Below are positions 1-8,612 of a stretch of DNA of 64,000 nt, in pieces. Under the pieces are notes generated by a model. That model was given only the letters and a program-made list of their open reading frames with translations, was not told the origin of the DNA and did not search any database. The translations under genes were made by a program, and so were the position numbers. Position 1 is the first letter of the stretch. Each line of letters begins with the position of its first letter. The stretch covers positions 248,001 to 312,000 of the forward strand of contig NC_003155.5 in NCBI RefSeq assembly GCF_000009765.2, given 5' to 3'. The DNA is from Streptomyces avermitilis MA-4680 = NBRC 14893. GTDB lineage: Bacteria > Actinomycetota > Actinomycetes > Streptomycetales > Streptomycetaceae.

Positions 1-142
1 CGCGGACCATGTCCGGGTTCGGCTTGGCTGCGGCGGCGGCCGCGTCGGCGGCGAGGCGGCGCAGGGCGGCACCCACATCGAAGCCCTCGCGTCGCGTGGT
101 GGGGATGCGGGCGTCGGCCAGGAGGTCGTCGATGGCGGTCAC
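1..142 (-). CDS. Partial CDS of unknown function, runs off the left edge
   Basis: The first 47 codons of a gene transcribed leftward are present, and the rest lies outside the window. It starts with GTG at 142, and that start overlaps the stop codon of the upstream sigma factor gene by four bases (GTGA), so the two are probably translationally coupled. The visible N-terminus (VTAIDDLLADARIP..., then an alanine-rich helix) is charged and helical with no signal peptide or membrane segment. Its position suggests a partner of the sigma factor, such as an anti-sigma or target protein, but the visible part carries no diagnostic motif. Confidence 0.6.
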   Translation of the reverse strand, partial: MTAIDDLLADARIPTTRREGFDVGAALRRLAADAAAAAAKPNPDMVR

Positions 143-741
143 TGTCCTGCCCCTTTCTTGTCCTTGCCGGGAGCGGTCGGCAGGCCCAGCCGGATACGCA
201 GGCGTTCCTTGCCCTTCCGGCCGTGATAGTCGACGGTGCGCGAGTCCAGTCCCATGTAGCGGGCGATGCGTTTGGTGGGGTAGCCGAGCAGGTGGCGCAG
301 GACGATCACGGTGAACTGGCGGGTGGGCAGCTCCAGGATCGCCTCGTACAGGCCGCCTGCGCTGTTGCTGAGCTCGAGCTGACTGCGGACCGCTTCGAGG
401 TTCTTCGCTATCGGGCCGTTGATGAGGAACGCCGGCGAGCGTCCGTCCTCTTCGAGGCGGCGGGTGACGCACCGGTGCAGTACGGAGAGCGTCTGCTGTT
501 CGAGGTCACCCTGCTGCAGCAGTTCGTCCCAGCCTCCGAGGATCTCCAGGAACACCTGGTGGACCACCTGTTCGGCCACCCGTCGGCTGCCGAGGTGGAT
601 CTCCGAGAAGTCGTGGAAGAACTCCTGGTGCCCCAGGTAGAAGCCCTCGAAGTCGAGGGGCAGGGCGGGAGGGGCCTGGACGGGCTGGCCATGGCCGCCG
701 TCCTGGGGCGATACGTCAGTGCTGACGTCGCCGTTGCCCAT
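139..741 (-). CDS. Sigma-70 family (ECF-like) RNA polymerase sigma factor
   Basis: A 200-residue protein with the two-domain layout of an alternative sigma factor. Residues about 28-80 resemble region 2 (core binding and -10 recognition). Residues about 135-190 form a region-4 helix-turn-helix, with the segment LRHLLGYPTKRIARYMGLD followed by SRTVDYHGRKGKERLR. It would direct RNA polymerase to a small set of promoters. A good ribosome binding site (GGAGG, five bases before ATG) supports the start. It overlaps the downstream gene by four bases. The region-2 part is more divergent than in typical ECF factors, so the exact subgroup is not assigned. Confidence 0.72.
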   Translation of the reverse strand: MGNGDVSTDVSPQDGGHGQPVQAPPALPLDFEGFYLGHQEFFHDFSEIHLGSRRVAEQVVHQVFLEILGGWDELLQQGDLEQQTLSVLHRCVTRRLEEDGRSPAFLINGPIAKNLEAVRSQLELSNSAGGLYEAILELPTRQFTVIVLRHLLGYPTKRIARYMGLDSRTVDYHGRKGKERLRIRLGLPTAPGKDKKGAGQ

Positions 742-1190
742 ACGGTCCTCCAGGAGATGCGAGCGCCGGTCCTCGTCGTGAGGCCGGCGGTGTCCTTACG
801 CGGGCCAACTTGCCCGCGCGAGTGCCCAGTTGCATCGGGCCCTCATGGATCACCCTGTCGTTTTTCGGGGCCTGAAACTCATGCGACCCTCGGAAATTGT
901 GACTCTGCGATCTTCTCCATAAACGGAATGTGATTGCGATTCAGGTTCACACGTTCGAAGGTGGACCGTGAGCTGCGGCGACAGAGGCACGCGTGAAAGT
1001 ACCCTTTTCAAGAATCGCCGGGCTCGTGGCATAGGTCACACCATGCTCGGCCCTGCGCGGACATCTCGTGAAACGCAAGCCATCACAGATGGCCGTGTGT
1101 GCGCAGAGCCGGTCCGCCGTCACCCCTGGGAGTGACGCGGGGCATTAAGGCGCCGACCGGCGGCCCGGCCTGTCAGCTTCTAGCAGGTGA
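742..1190. other. Intergenic region upstream of the sigma factor gene
   Basis: No convincing gene was seen here. The region should hold the promoter of the sigma factor gene. A moderately AT-rich stretch near 890-950 is the best place for it, but I could not pick clear -35/-10 boxes. Confidence 0.4.
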
Positions 1191-1523
1191 AGGCGCTTCC
1201 CCGTCGCGCACCCCCCCCTTGATCCCAGACGCTCCGCAATTGGGCCTGCCCTGGGCGCGCTCGCCGAGGCCCAGACCTTCCACCTCCAGGGGGTAGGGCG
1301 GCTGGCCCGTGCCGAACGGGCTGCCGCCAAACAACGCGCGCAGCAGGATGCGCCCGCATACCTGACCGCGGAGACAGCACGTCTGCATGCGGTCCGTGAA
1401 CGGATGGCCTCCGAGGCCGAACAGTGGTGGCAGGCCCTGCTCGCCAACGACGAAGACACGGTCTGTGAGGCGGTGAACACCGCCTTCTCCGACAACCCGG
1501 CCGCCGGCCGGGCCTTCCGGTAA
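1191..1523 (+). pseudogene. Decayed C-terminal gene fragment
   Basis: A reading frame open from 1191 to a TAA at 1521-1523 has clear Streptomyces codon bias from about 1251 onward but no plausible start codon or ribosome binding site. The translation is a charged helical tail ending in ...EQWWQALLANDEDTVCEAV then TAFSDNPAAGRAFR. It looks like the C-terminus of a longer protein whose 5' part is gone. I do not recognise the family. Upstream of 1251 the composition is no longer coding-like, so the breakpoint is probably there. The stretch 1524-1732 holds nothing obvious. Confidence 0.4.
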
Positions 1524-1732
1524 TGCCGCTGGCACCATCTTCTTCGACGACCTGTTCGGCCGTTCCACCCCACCGGACCGCGGCTGACTAGGCTGAGGGG
1601 CCCCGCCGGGTGAGTGGAGGCCGTGGCGCCGCCGGTCGGGCCAACGACAGCGCCCGCGCACGGTCCTGCGGTCCTGCGCCGGGAGTCGTCTGGTGAACCT
1701 GAGCAACGGACACGTGCACCTGTGCCGACCTG

Positions 1733-4700
1733 TCACTGCTGGCGCCAGCGGCGGGTGACGAGGTTCAGCTCGTCCAGGAGGCTCGCGTCGTGTACGAGGG
1801 GCTGCAGCCAGTCGACGTCGGTGGGGCGCAGGCGGTGCAGTCCGTCATGGGTGAGTGTCTTCAGCAACGGCTCGGCGTGTTGGGCGAGCCAGTCGTCGGC
1901 GCCGAGATCGCGAGCCAAGCGGAGCAGGCCGACCACGGCTTGGGGCGGTCTGGGGTGGGGGATGCGCTCCAGCAGAGTGATGCCTTCGGTAAGCACGGCC
2001 TGGCCCGGTGGGTGGTCTGCAGCGTGCCACATGGTGCTGGTCTGGGCCTCAGTGAACAGGCAGAGCAGTCGGGTCAATGGGTCGCCGCTGGCATCGAGGG
2101 CGGGTGCATCGGCGCCGAAGCGGCGTGTGATCCGGCCCAGTTGAACGTGCGGGATGTCCGGGCGTCCGGCGAGGTCGCTGACGCACTGGGCGAGGACCAA
2201 CCAGGTCCGGGCGGACAGACCGCCGGCGCTGGTGAACTGGATGGTGGTCAGCTGGTCGAGGATGTCGATGACGGTGGCCGCGGGCAGGTCGGCGGCGGCG
2301 TGGAGAAGATGGCGTCCCAGGATGTCCGCGGCCAGCAGGCGCCCGTCGCCGGACAGGCTCCGCAGCATCAGAAGGAGTTCGGCGTAGGGGGTGCCGGGCG
2401 GCCCGGGATCGTTGGCGGGCCGGTACAGCAGGGAGATCAGCGCATGTGCGAGGGACAGGCTGCGGGTGCGGTCGACCCCGTGGTAGGTCTCCAGGGCTGC
2501 GGGCATCTGGTGCAGGACCGGTGCCACAGCATGCAGCACGTGCTGTGCGCCGAGGTCGTAGGTGAAGGCCGCCGGCCGGTACAGGCCGGCTGGAGCGGTG
2601 CCATCGAGATGCTGGAAGGTCTGTGCCGTGGTGTCGTCTCGGGTGGCGAGGTTCACGGTCCAGGCGAGTTCTTGTTCGGGCTGGTGCGTGGACAGCCCCA
2701 CCAGTAGGTCTCTGCGGCCGGTGGCGGGATCGGTGAAGGGCTCGGCGGCCAGGGCGCGGGTGAAGGCGTCCCAGGATCCGTCGCTGAACTGCGAGCGCCA
2801 CAGCAGGGTGTGGCGGCGCCAACAGTCGACCGTGTTGCGGCTGCCCACAAGGGCGGAGGCACGGAGAGTGGGGTGGGCCAAGACGGCCAGCAGGAGCAGG
2901 TTGGCGCTGTAGACGGCGTCTTGCTGGGTGCGGTGCGTGAGGGCAGGGCGGTACGGCACGTGGGTGCGGTGGTGGGTGTCGCCGGGCGTCTGGTTGAAGA
3001 GACTGGTCAGCAGCGAGGTCAGATGCTCGCGCTGTGCCTGGGTGAGGCGGGTGAGTTGTTCGCTGGTGTTGCGTACGACTTCGGCCCGGTCGGTGAGCGG
3101 GACGTGGGAGAGCAGCGCGTACAGCCGGCCGTCGTCGACGGGGTGGTCGCTGTCCGGGCTGGTGGTGGGCAGGAGATGGCGCAGTTCGCCGGTGACAAGG
3201 CGGGTCAGCAGGTATTCGCCGAAGGTGGCGTGCAGGAATTCGTAGGCTCTACGTTCGTGGCCGGTGACGATGGCCTGAGCTTCGTGGATGAAGAAGAAGC
3301 GGCCGAACAGCAGTGGCGTGGCGTCGGCAGGAGCGGGGTCGAGCAGGGCAGCCAGGTCGTTTTCGGCGTCGGTGGCGGTGATGCCTTGCCGGTGGCGGTT
3401 GAACATGCCGATCGCGATGACGGACAGGCGCTGCAGTTCGTGGGCGACGCGGGCGGCTTCGGTGTCGGCCGGCAGGGCGTTGTGTTTGGTCACCTGGCGG
3501 CGCACGAACTCGGTCAGGAGCCGCTCGTACAGGCCCAGGCGTTGGATGTCCTCACCGTGCAGCAAATGCAGAGCGTTGCCGGAGGCGTCGTAGAGAGCGA
3601 GCATGAGCAGCAGCAGCGGCTGGCCGGCGAGTTCTTCGTGACGGCCCACCACATCCCATGTGAGGGGCTGCAGGGCGTGGGTGGAGAAGTAGCGGCGGTT
3701 GGTGGTGTTCCAGACGTGGAGCCAGCCGCGGATGCGGTCAGCGTCGAAGGGTTCCAGGCGGATGACGGTGCTGGGATGCGGGGTCAGGGCCTGGTCGGCG
3801 ACCACGGTGCGGCTGGTGACGATCACGATCGTGGGGCGTGCCTGGTCGGCCTCGCGCTGCTGGAACTGCTGCACGCTTTGCAGGTAGGCGAAGTGGCGTG
3901 CGGGATCCATGTGATCGGCCGCAGCCTGGAGCAGTTCGTCGAAGCCGTCCAGGAGGACGACTCTGACGACGCCTGTGTCCGGGTCGGTGACGTCGGGCCA
4001 GGGTGTGCGGCGGCCGGTGGAGCGCAGCACGGCCTCCTCAAGCTGTTCCTGGACGCCCAGGTCTGCGGGCAGGTGACGCAGTTCGACGCGCTGGCAGAAG
4101 AACTCCGCCGCGGGCAGCCGGGCGGCGATCAGCTTGGTCAGCAGCGACTTGCCAGATCCCGGATGGCCCAGGATCAGCAGCGGCGCACGGGTGGCGTCCT
4201 CGGTGAGCAGATGGGCTGCGAGGAAGTCCTCCAGGTCGTCCCACAGCGGCTGGACTTCCCACCAGTCGTCACGGGCCAGGGCACGGTCACCTGAGCGGCC
4301 GGCCACGCGAAAGGCGGGGTTGATGTAGCCGGCCTCCAAGTCGGGGATGCGCGGGCCCGACTCCTCGACCTGGGCCAGAGGGGCACGGAGTTGCTGCTGG
4401 TGCGCCGGGGTAGGGGCGCCGTTGTCCTGGGCGAAGGTCTCCAACAGCCGGGACAACCCGGCGAGGCCCCGGCTAGATGAAACGTCCGGTGTCACAGGCT
4501 CGGACGGGTCCAGGGCTTCGGGCGGGTCTTGCGTCTCGGAGGTCAGGCGCAGTTCGGGGCATTCCCACGTCACCTGGGCCAGCAGGGCTTCGTAGCGGCG
4601 CCAGGCGCGGTGCGCGAGCTTGTCCGGCTGCTGGCCGCCTACGCCGCTTTCGTCGCATACGGTGTCGGCCGCGTAGGCGTAGGCGGCGGCGATTTCCGCA

Positions 4701-5437
4701 CGCAGGTCGGCGGGATGCCTCACCCGCTGCGATCCCAGGGTGACACGCTCCAGTTCGGCCACCACGTCGCTGGTGAGATCGGCCTGCTCGTGCCCGAGTT
4801 CTGTCGTGTAGCGGATGCCGGAGGCGGCCACGGTCTCGCAGAACGCCGTTACCAGGGTGACCAGATCGGCTGCGCGCAGCAGGGCGGTTCGGGTGGTGCC
4901 GCAGCTGGCCCCTACCCGGTCGGCGAATCCTTCCAGCACGGCGTTCAGGTCGGTGACGACGGCACCGTGCAGCTTCAGTGGCTCCAGTAGTTCTGCGGCC
5001 AGCCGGTCGAAGCCCGTCCTTTCTCCGATGAGGACGCCCACGGCGCTGACGAAGTCGTCGGGGACGTCGGGGATGGTCTGGGCGGGTGGCAGAGCGGGCG
5101 GTTTAGCGGCGCGTGGCCGCGGTGGCGCGTGGTCGGCATCGGTTTCCGCCTCGCGGTGGCGGTGGCGCCAGTAGGCCAGGTCGGAGGCGAGTCCGGCCGA
5201 CGGGGTGGTAGTTGCCCGTTGGTGGCAGTACTCCACGATGCGGGCAACATCGTCCCAGGGAGGCAGGGTGGAGCGATGCCCGTTGAGCAGCATGGAGATG
5301 GCGGCGGTGCTGCGGTTCACGGCGCGTGCTAGGTCGCTTTGCTGGATGCCGCACTCACGCACCAGGCGCCCCAGCAGCTTGCAGAAGACCGCTACCGGTC
5401 CCGAAGTCTCCTCCACGCACCCACCCCCGCCATTCAC
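1733..5437 (-). CDS. HTH-NACHT STAND NTPase (candidate conflict/defence protein)
   Basis: A 1234-residue protein. Residues about 15-75 form an XRE-type helix-turn-helix (QQSDLARAVNRSTAAISMLL). A NACHT nucleotide-switch module follows from about residue 420, with Walker A GHPGSGKS and Walker B VVLLDGFDELL, then a winged-helix-like region and a long helical C-terminal half that could act as sensor. Known NACHT/STAND proteins oligomerise on ligand recognition and many bacterial ones block phage; that role here is inferred from architecture. The GTG start at 5437 has no strong ribosome binding site, and a second in-frame GTG eight codons in, after GGGGGTGGG, may be the real start. It is transcribed divergently from a small membrane protein gene. 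Confidence 0.82.
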   Translation of the reverse strand: MNGGGGCVEETSGPVAVFCKLLGRLVRECGIQQSDLARAVNRSTAAISMLLNGHRSTLPPWDDVARIVEYCHQRATTTPSAGLASDLAYWRHRHREAETDADHAPPRPRAAKPPALPPAQTIPDVPDDFVSAVGVLIGERTGFDRLAAELLEPLKLHGAVVTDLNAVLEGFADRVGASCGTTRTALLRAADLVTLVTAFCETVAASGIRYTTELGHEQADLTSDVVAELERVTLGSQRVRHPADLRAEIAAAYAYAADTVCDESGVGGQQPDKLAHRAWRRYEALLAQVTWECPELRLTSETQDPPEALDPSEPVTPDVSSSRGLAGLSRLLETFAQDNGAPTPAHQQQLRAPLAQVEESGPRIPDLEAGYINPAFRVAGRSGDRALARDDWWEVQPLWDDLEDFLAAHLLTEDATRAPLLILGHPGSGKSLLTKLIAARLPAAEFFCQRVELRHLPADLGVQEQLEEAVLRSTGRRTPWPDVTDPDTGVVRVVLLDGFDELLQAAADHMDPARHFAYLQSVQQFQQREADQARPTIVIVTSRTVVADQALTPHPSTVIRLEPFDADRIRGWLHVWNTTNRRYFSTHALQPLTWDVVGRHEELAGQPLLLLMLALYDASGNALHLLHGEDIQRLGLYERLLTEFVRRQVTKHNALPADTEAARVAHELQRLSVIAIGMFNRHRQGITATDAENDLAALLDPAPADATPLLFGRFFFIHEAQAIVTGHERRAYEFLHATFGEYLLTRLVTGELRHLLPTTSPDSDHPVDDGRLYALLSHVPLTDRAEVVRNTSEQLTRLTQAQREHLTSLLTSLFNQTPGDTHHRTHVPYRPALTHRTQQDAVYSANLLLLAVLAHPTLRASALVGSRNTVDCWRRHTLLWRSQFSDGSWDAFTRALAAEPFTDPATGRRDLLVGLSTHQPEQELAWTVNLATRDDTTAQTFQHLDGTAPAGLYRPAAFTYDLGAQHVLHAVAPVLHQMPAALETYHGVDRTRSLSLAHALISLLYRPANDPGPPGTPYAELLLMLRSLSGDGRLLAADILGRHLLHAAADLPAATVIDILDQLTTIQFTSAGGLSARTWLVLAQCVSDLAGRPDIPHVQLGRITRRFGADAPALDASGDPLTRLLCLFTEAQTSTMWHAADHPPGQAVLTEGITLLERIPHPRPPQAVVGLLRLARDLGADDWLAQHAEPLLKTLTHDGLHRLRPTDVDWLQPLVHDASLLDELNLVTRRWRQQ

Positions 5438-5583
5438 GCTGATTCAGTGTGATCTCTGGCAGCGTAGGCAGTGACCTGCGCCAACCACCGTCCGCTTTGG
5501 GACTTTTCAGCGAAACCCCGGCCCGGGCCTGCCGTCCGTCACGGTCGATGCGACACAACCCCAGCCTTCTTCGAGGAGTGCGC

Positions 5584-5865
5584 ATGTCCTGGCTCACCGC
5601 CCCCGTCCCGGCTCTCGTGCTGGCCCTCGTGTTCTTTGTGTTTGCAGGCGTCGTGCTGCCCGCGGTGTGGTCCACACAGCCCGCACGCCGGAAGGCAGCC
5701 GCCGCCGTTCTTGCGCAGCTCCTCCGAGCCGGACGCGATGTCGGCGGCACACGGCTTTCCATGCCGCCGTCCCCGCCTTCTGCCGGTCCTGCCACGGCCA
5801 CTCACCGGCAGACGCAGGTCCAGCCACACCACTCGGACAACGACGCGCAGGACGCGGCATCGTGA
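5584..5865 (+). CDS. Small single-pass membrane protein
   Basis: A 93-residue product with one hydrophobic helix near the N-terminus (about residues 7-28, PALVLALVFFVFAGVVLPAV), then a short basic segment and a disordered Pro/Ser/Thr-rich cytoplasmic or external tail. A strong ribosome binding site (GAGGAG, five bases ahead) fixes the ATG. It is divergent from the NACHT gene and may be its partner, but no family is recognised. Confidence 0.55.
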   Translation: MSWLTAPVPALVLALVFFVFAGVVLPAVWSTQPARRKAAAAVLAQLLRAGRDVGGTRLSMPPSPPSAGPATATHRQTQVQPHHSDNDAQDAAS

Positions 5866-5965
5866 GCCCGCTGCATGGAGCCAGCCCGCATCGTCCGCGC
5901 TCGGCGTGCCGGTGGGATGTGTCTCCTCGGCCTTGCTGTCACCGGCCGGCGCGCTCACGTTCGAA

Positions 5966-6003
5966 GCGGTTCGGAACGCGTCGGCCGGGGCGTTCCGAAC
6001 CGC
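5966..6003. terminator. Strong bidirectional hairpin
   Basis: A perfect 14-bp inverted repeat (GCGGTTCGGAACGC / GCGTTCCGAACCGC) with a 10-nt loop lies just beyond the stop codon of the MazG-like gene at 6011 and downstream of the small membrane protein gene. It has no T-tract, as usual for Streptomyces terminators. Confidence 0.7.
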
Positions 6004-6010
6004 CGGGGTG

Positions 6011-6889
6011 TCAGTCCTGGGTGACGGTGAGGGTGCGCTGGTCGAGGTCGAGCTGGACGATGCCACCGTTGTGATCGCGGAGCTGGCGCCAGGCGGCATA
6101 GCCGGTGAGGATGGCGTGTTCCCAGTCCGCGGCACGGCAGATGCTGACCTCGAGGTGGGCGGTCATGTGACCGATGGTGGCGAGGAGTTCCTGGTCGATG
6201 TGCTTGATGTCGGCGAGGTAGCGATGGCGGGCGGCGTACGAGAAGACGAGGGCTGAGATGCCTTCCTCGATGGCGATGGCGCGGCCGCCGTCTTCGGCTT
6301 CGTCGGCGCGGGGGTCACTTTTGCGTTTGCGGCCCAGCAGGAAGCGGGTGACCGGGGACCAGCCCAGCACCGTGGCGTGGGCGAGGTGAAAGATGTCGTG
6401 GAAGCGGTAGCCGTCTTCGACGTGGGAGGCGCTGGTGAGAGGGTCACCGGCGGGGGTCCCGTCTTCCCGCGTGAGGACGATGACGGTGCGGCCGTCGTCG
6501 GTCTTGGTGGGCGTGAAGGTGAGTGAGGTCTGCCGGGGCAACTGTTCGTGGGCGGGGAAGCCGGCGTCGAAGGGGGCGTGCTCCTCTTGGGGGGTGGTGC
6601 GCCAGCGGTCTTTGACCTTCTCCAGGTTGGCGGCGGCTACGTCGTCGAGGTCGAGTCCGAAGCGGTGGGTGAGAGCGGCGATGTACCACAGGACGTCGCC
6701 GAGTTCTTCGCGTAACTGGTGTTTTCCCTGTTCGAAGGCGGGTCCGTCGCGCAGGAATTTCTTGTACGCGGTGGTCAGGGATCCGACTTCGCCGGCGAGA
6801 CCGAGGAGAGGGACGAGGACGGGGTCGGTGCCCTCTGCGGGGGGTTGGAGGGTTTTGATGGCCGCTTGCTGGTAGCGCTTGAAGTCCAC
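6011..6889 (-). CDS. MazG-like nucleotide pyrophosphohydrolase with long C-terminal domain
   Basis: About 292 residues from a GTG at 6889 (another in-frame GTG is two codons upstream). Residues about 20-90 form an all-alpha MazG-type NTP pyrophosphohydrolase domain, with acidic metal ligands in GLAGEVGSL and REELGDVLWYIAALTH. Such enzymes cut (d)NTPs to monophosphate and PPi. The remaining ~200 residues (PFDAGFPAHEQLPRQTSLTF through YRFHDIFHLAHATVLGW) form a second conserved domain; from memory, a comparable domain is attached to MazG in predicted DNA base-modification gene sets. It is divergent from the ACP-XRE-ImmA-TS series and lies 3 kb from a hydroxymethyl-dU-kinase-like gene, which suggests it shapes the nucleotide pool for that system. 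Older prokaryotic homologues are often annotated only as hypothetical. Confidence 0.75.
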   Translation of the reverse strand: MDFKRYQQAAIKTLQPPAEGTDPVLVPLLGLAGEVGSLTTAYKKFLRDGPAFEQGKHQLREELGDVLWYIAALTHRFGLDLDDVAAANLEKVKDRWRTTPQEEHAPFDAGFPAHEQLPRQTSLTFTPTKTDDGRTVIVLTREDGTPAGDPLTSASHVEDGYRFHDIFHLAHATVLGWSPVTRFLLGRKRKSDPRADEAEDGGRAIAIEEGISALVFSYAARHRYLADIKHIDQELLATIGHMTAHLEVSICRAADWEHAILTGYAAWRQLRDHNGGIVQLDLDQRTLTVTQD

Positions 6890-6921
6890 ACGCACGCCTG
6901 TCTGATCTTGGGACAGCCCCG

Positions 6922-6956
6922 TTGGCTTTCCCGACAGTGTGTCGTATGCTACGACA
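6922..6956 (+). promoter_or_regulatory. Promoter with overlapping inverted-repeat operators
   Basis: A -35 box TTGGCT (6922-6927) and a -10 box TATGCT (6945-6950) are spaced by 17 bp, a near-ideal vegetative promoter reading toward the ACP/XRE/ImmA genes. The -10 is embedded in a perfect inverted repeat, TGTCGTA-TGC-TACGACA (6940-6956). This overlaps a second one, CGACA-GTG-TGTCG (6932-6944), so three alternating half-sites of the CGACA/TGTCG type tile the promoter. This is the expected layout for autorepression by the downstream XRE protein. The site also lies just upstream of the divergent MazG-like gene, so both directions could be controlled. Confidence 0.72.
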
Positions 6957-7012
6957 GCGCCGTTGGATATGCAGACGATTGGGGAGAGTTGTCGAACACA
7001 GGCACACCGAGC

Positions 7013-7273
7013 ATGGACGACATCACCTCGGTCGTCATCGACTTCCTCGCCGAGTACGAGGGCGTCTCCCCCGGCGAGCTTCGCTCCGAACTGGAGCAGG
7101 ACGGGCGGGAGTTGCCCGTGGACTCCCTCTTGGTGGTCGAGATCCTCACGCGCATCGAGGAGCGTTACCACGTCGCCATTCCCGCAGACCGGGAAGCGGC
7201 CCAGGCGACCGGGTCGGTGCGGGCATTCGCCGCGGCGGTCCTGGACGCGATCGAAGAAAGGCAGCAGTCATGA
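7013..7273 (+). CDS. Acyl/peptidyl carrier protein-like protein
   Basis: An 86-residue four-helix carrier protein. The segment ELPVDSLLVVEILTRIEERY matches the phosphopantetheine attachment site, with the serine of DSL as the attachment residue. Carrier proteins hold acyl or aminoacyl groups as thioesters. No ketosynthase, ligase or synthetase lies nearby, so its partner is unknown. It is the first gene after the operator-bearing promoter and overlaps the XRE gene by four bases (ATGA), so it belongs to the same transcript. The ATG at 7013 has a weak ribosome binding site; an in-frame TTG at 6989 directly follows GGGGAG and may be the true start. Confidence 0.75.
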   Translation: MDDITSVVIDFLAEYEGVSPGELRSELEQDGRELPVDSLLVVEILTRIEERYHVAIPADREAAQATGSVRAFAAAVLDAIEERQQS

Positions 7274-7677
7274 CCCCTCCCCTCTCCGACAACCGTGACC
7301 GCGATCCCGAGCTGGTGCGGCTCGGTGAACGGCTGAAGAAGACCCGCGACTACTTGAACATGTCTCAGCAGTTCGTCTCGGACTCCACCGGCATCCCCCG
7401 CTCGGCCATCAGCGACATCGAGCGCGGCGAGCGGCGTGTGGACAGTCTGGAGCTGAAGAAGCTGGCGCGCCTGTACCGGCAGCCGGTCGCCTATTTCCTG
7501 GCCGAGGAGAAGGACGCGGACGCCAGCGAGTACTCGCTGGCCGGTCTGCCGCGAGCGCTGGCCCAGCTCACCGACGGGGATGCCAGGACCGTGCTGGAGT
7601 TCGCCGAGTACCTCACGCTCCGGCGCGCGGCAGAACGCGAGGATCAGAACGCCGAGGGCGGGAGTCCGACGGCGTGA
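7270..7677 (+). CDS. XRE-family transcriptional regulator
   Basis: A 135-residue protein with a Cro/CI-type helix-turn-helix at about residues 17-72 (QQFVSDSTGIPRSAISDIER), followed by a C-terminal helix that probably dimerises. Its start overlaps the carrier protein stop (ATGA) and its end overlaps the ImmA-like gene (GTGA), so the three are translationally coupled. Pairing with an ImmA/IrrE protease is the classic arrangement in which the protease cleaves the repressor to induce an element. It probably binds the inverted repeats at 6932-6956. Confidence 0.88.
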   Translation: MTPPLSDNRDRDPELVRLGERLKKTRDYLNMSQQFVSDSTGIPRSAISDIERGERRVDSLELKKLARLYRQPVAYFLAEEKDADASEYSLAGLPRALAQLTDGDARTVLEFAEYLTLRRAAEREDQNAEGGSPTA

Positions 7678-8570
7678 ACTGGGCCCTGGCACACCGGATC
7701 GCTTCGATCGCCGCCGTCCAGACGCACCGCGACCTCGGCATCGACCGCACGCAGTACGTCCACGTGCACCGGGCGCTCGGGGCAGCGGACGTGATCGGGA
7801 TGGCGCAGCCGATGCCCCGGCTGTTCGGCGTGTACTTCTCCCCCGCCGACAAGGGACCAGCCGTGATGCTGAACGCTTCGCTGAACGCGATCACCCAGCG
7901 GCACACGGCCGCGCATGAGCTGGGGCATCACCGGCTGGGCCATCGCACCGCGGCCGATGAGGAGCTCGATCCCGCGCTGCGCTGGGGCAACGGCAGCTGG
8001 CCCGAGGAGGAGAAGACGGCGGAAGCGTTCGCAGCATGGTTCCTGATGCCCCTGCCGGCGGTGCGGGCAGCCCTGGAGCGGATCTGCGGCAGCCGGCCGT
8101 CGCATCCCGAGCACGTCTACCGGGTGGCGCGCGAACTGGGTACGTCGTACGCCGGAACCGTACGCCATCTGGTCAACCTCCGGCTCCTCGATGCCGGCCG
8201 GGCTGGCCAGTGGTCCAAGATCGCTCCTGCCGACCTGCGCAGCTCACTGGCGGCCGGGGCCTCGCTACCCGGGCAGGCCCAGGTGCACGTGATCACAGCA
8301 GCCTCCGCGGGGCAGACGGTGCACGCCGACGCGGGCGATGTGCTGGTGCTGCACCTGGACAACGCGCTCTTCGACGTCCTGCCCAAGGGAGTGGAGCCGT
8401 GGACCAGTGACGGTACGACGCCGTTGGCGAGCGCCGTGGTGACCGACGAACTTCCGCCGGGCGAACAGGGCTTGATCGAGGTCGCGGTGCCGACGCACGG
8501 CGCCGCGCTGCGGCTGACTGTGGTGCGCGAAGCCCCGCGTGCCGGGGTCGACGAGACCTGGCCCGCCTGA
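7674..8570 (+). CDS. ImmA/IrrE-family metallopeptidase
   Basis: A 298-residue protein with a zinc-metalloprotease core at about residues 40-130. The HEXXH helix is HTAAHELGHHRLGH, and a downstream acidic stretch (EEEKTAEAFAAWFLMP) supplies the third ligand. Proteins of this family cleave or inactivate their partner XRE repressor in response to DNA damage or another signal. The last ~120 residues form an extra domain of beta character. The GTG start overlaps the XRE stop. The next gene has its own ribosome binding site 40 bp downstream and is probably co-transcribed. Confidence 0.87.
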   Translation: MNWALAHRIASIAAVQTHRDLGIDRTQYVHVHRALGAADVIGMAQPMPRLFGVYFSPADKGPAVMLNASLNAITQRHTAAHELGHHRLGHRTAADEELDPALRWGNGSWPEEEKTAEAFAAWFLMPLPAVRAALERICGSRPSHPEHVYRVARELGTSYAGTVRHLVNLRLLDAGRAGQWSKIAPADLRSSLAAGASLPGQAQVHVITAASAGQTVHADAGDVLVLHLDNALFDVLPKGVEPWTSDGTTPLASAVVTDELPPGEQGLIEVAVPTHGAALRLTVVREAPRAGVDETWPA

Positions 8571-8612
8571 GCCCGACTCCCCGGACCACACCCGTATGTG
8601 TCAGGAGGACTG

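Noticed and set aside
1145..1736. Minus-strand open frames of 140-190 codons
   Set aside because: Arg/Pro-rich shadow frames; the plus-strand fragment ending at 1523 has the coding bias.
2810..4294. 494-codon open frame on the plus strand inside the NACHT gene
   Set aside because: It is antisense to a gene with clear NACHT motifs, has no family features and reads as the usual high-GC shadow frame.
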